This document shows, one piece after another, positions 7,278-7,699 of a stretch of DNA of 7,699 bases. The position numbers were made by a program, and so were the translations under genes. Every line of letters begins with the position of its first letter. Position 1 is the first letter of the stretch. This stretch comes from Thermoplasmata archaeon. Lineage in GTDB: Archaea > Thermoplasmatota > Thermoplasmata > Halarchaeoplasmatales > Halarchaeoplasmataceae. The DNA is taken from assembly GCA_019594025.1 (NCBI GenBank), contig JAFDUB010000079.1:1-7699 (forward strand), written 5' to 3'. The notes below the pieces were generated by a model that had not been told where the DNA came from, did not search any database, and saw only the letters and a program-made list of their open reading frames with translations.

Positions 7278-7286
7278 CTTAAATAC
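7278..7286 (+). promoter_or_regulatory. Possible upstream rRNA TATA box
   Basis: CTTAAATAC, within AAGCCTTAAATACATC, is an archaeal TATA-like sequence on the strand of the 16S gene. A start near 7305 would give a leader of about 260 bases. Archaeal rRNA operons often have more than one promoter, so this and the site at 7367 may both act. Position and sequence are the only evidence. Confidence 0.35.
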
Positions 7287-7291
7287 ATCTT

Positions 7292-7317
7292 CCACCCATG
7301 TAATATATCCCACCCAT
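7292..7317 (+). repeat. Short direct repeat CCACCCAT, 18-base period
   Basis: CCACCCAT occurs at 7292-7299 and again at 7310-7317, start to start 18 bases, between the two candidate rRNA promoters. The stretch between the copies is AT-rich (GTAATATATC). Same-face spacing would be closer to 21 bases. The pair could be a binding site for a regulator of the rRNA or kinase gene, or chance. Confidence 0.3.
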
Positions 7318-7366
7318 ATCTGCCCAGTTTAGGGTGTGATAATAGGTGTAAAGAAGTCCCCCAAAA

Positions 7367-7376
7367 GGGTTAAATA
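7367..7376 (+). promoter_or_regulatory. Likely main rRNA promoter (TATA box)
   Basis: GGGTTAAATA is flanked by CCCCC (7358-7362) and GGGGG (7377-7381), so the TATA-like core lies inside an inverted repeat. A start about 25 bases downstream, near 7398, would leave a leader of about 165 bases before mature 16S rRNA. The flanking G/C runs and the approach to the rRNA support a promoter role, but the choice between this and the 7278 site cannot be settled by eye. Confidence 0.4.
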
Positions 7377-7397
7377 GGGGGCGCCTTGTGTGGGGAA

Positions 7398-7564
7398 AAT
7401 ACATGTGGGGATCCAAGAACCCCGGTATGACCGTGATCTCTTGGGTCCGACAGACGAATCAACGGAAAGGTGCAATTTGTTTACCTGCCAATTTCAGGTT
7501 TCAACCATTGGATTCAAAAAATATTTTGAGGTGGTCGGATACCGCCAAGTACTTTATAACTCCA
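7398..7564 (+). other. 16S rRNA 5' leader with several hairpins
   Basis: No protein gene is supported here. On the plus strand I see four possible stems. GGGG (7407-7410) pairs with CCCC (7420-7423) and extends with CAT/ATG and wobble pairs. CCGTGAT (7431-7437) pairs with ATCAACGG (7458-7465) with one bulged A. ACCTG (7483-7487) pairs with CAGGT (7495-7499). GGTGG pairs with CCGCC around 7530-7546, just before the 16S. Archaeal 16S leaders usually form half of a long processing stem cut at a bulge-helix-bulge; the other half would lie beyond the right edge, so it cannot be tested here. Confidence 0.45.

Positions 7565-7699
<135 letters not shown>

Noticed and set aside
7331..7350. GTGATAA as box C of a C/D guide RNA
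   Set aside because: It departs from the RTGATGA consensus and no convincing box D (CTGA) lies at a suitable distance downstream.
7552..7560. CTTTATAAC as a 16S promoter
   Set aside because: It sits only about 10 bases before the mature 5' end; initiation 25 bases downstream would fall inside the rRNA.

Overview
The window comes from an archaeon, most probably a euryarchaeote. The right end holds the 5' end of an archaeal-type 16S rRNA gene. uS15 has the archaeal/eukaryal N-terminal extension, a RecJ-like DHH nuclease lies in operon with it, and the promoters look like archaeal BRE/TATA elements, several placed for leaderless or near-leaderless mRNAs. The opening of the 16S looks somewhat Thermoplasmata-like from memory, but I cannot place the lineage from 135 bases. 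By eye the DNA is moderately AT-rich, and I see no insertion sequences, CRISPR arrays, tRNAs or phage genes.

Layout. Positions 1-126 hold a likely terminator (minus strand). Positions 125-1937 (minus) are a two-gene operon: rps15 (uS15), then a full-length DHH/DHHA1 nuclease of the archaeal RecJ/GAN type, which starts at TTG behind a strong Shine-Dalgarno sequence. Positions 1938-2122 are a divergent promoter region. Positions 2123-2365 (plus) encode a probable 80-residue membrane protein of unknown function. Positions 2421-3716 (plus) encode UDP-glucose 6-dehydrogenase. Positions 3772-5289 (plus) encode an MscS-family mechanosensitive channel with a signal peptide and an extracellular beta-rich domain. 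Positions 5286-7160 (minus) encode a soluble REC-PAS-PAS-HisKA-HATPase sensor kinase that meets the channel gene tail to tail, sharing a 4-base CTAG. Positions 7167-7564 hold the kinase promoter and the rRNA promoter/leader. From about 7565 the 16S rRNA gene runs off the right edge.

The genes are mostly housekeeping (translation, DNA replication/repair, rRNA) plus cell-surface and stress functions (UDP-glucuronate for surface glycans, osmotic release, signal transduction). Only rps15-recJ looks like a true operon. The other genes appear to have their own promoters, and nothing ties the dehydrogenase, channel and kinase into one pathway. I found no convincing previously undescribed multi-gene system. 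The points most worth following are the three-cysteine PAS domain of the kinase, the ectodomain of the channel, the small membrane protein, and the structured rRNA promoter/leader.
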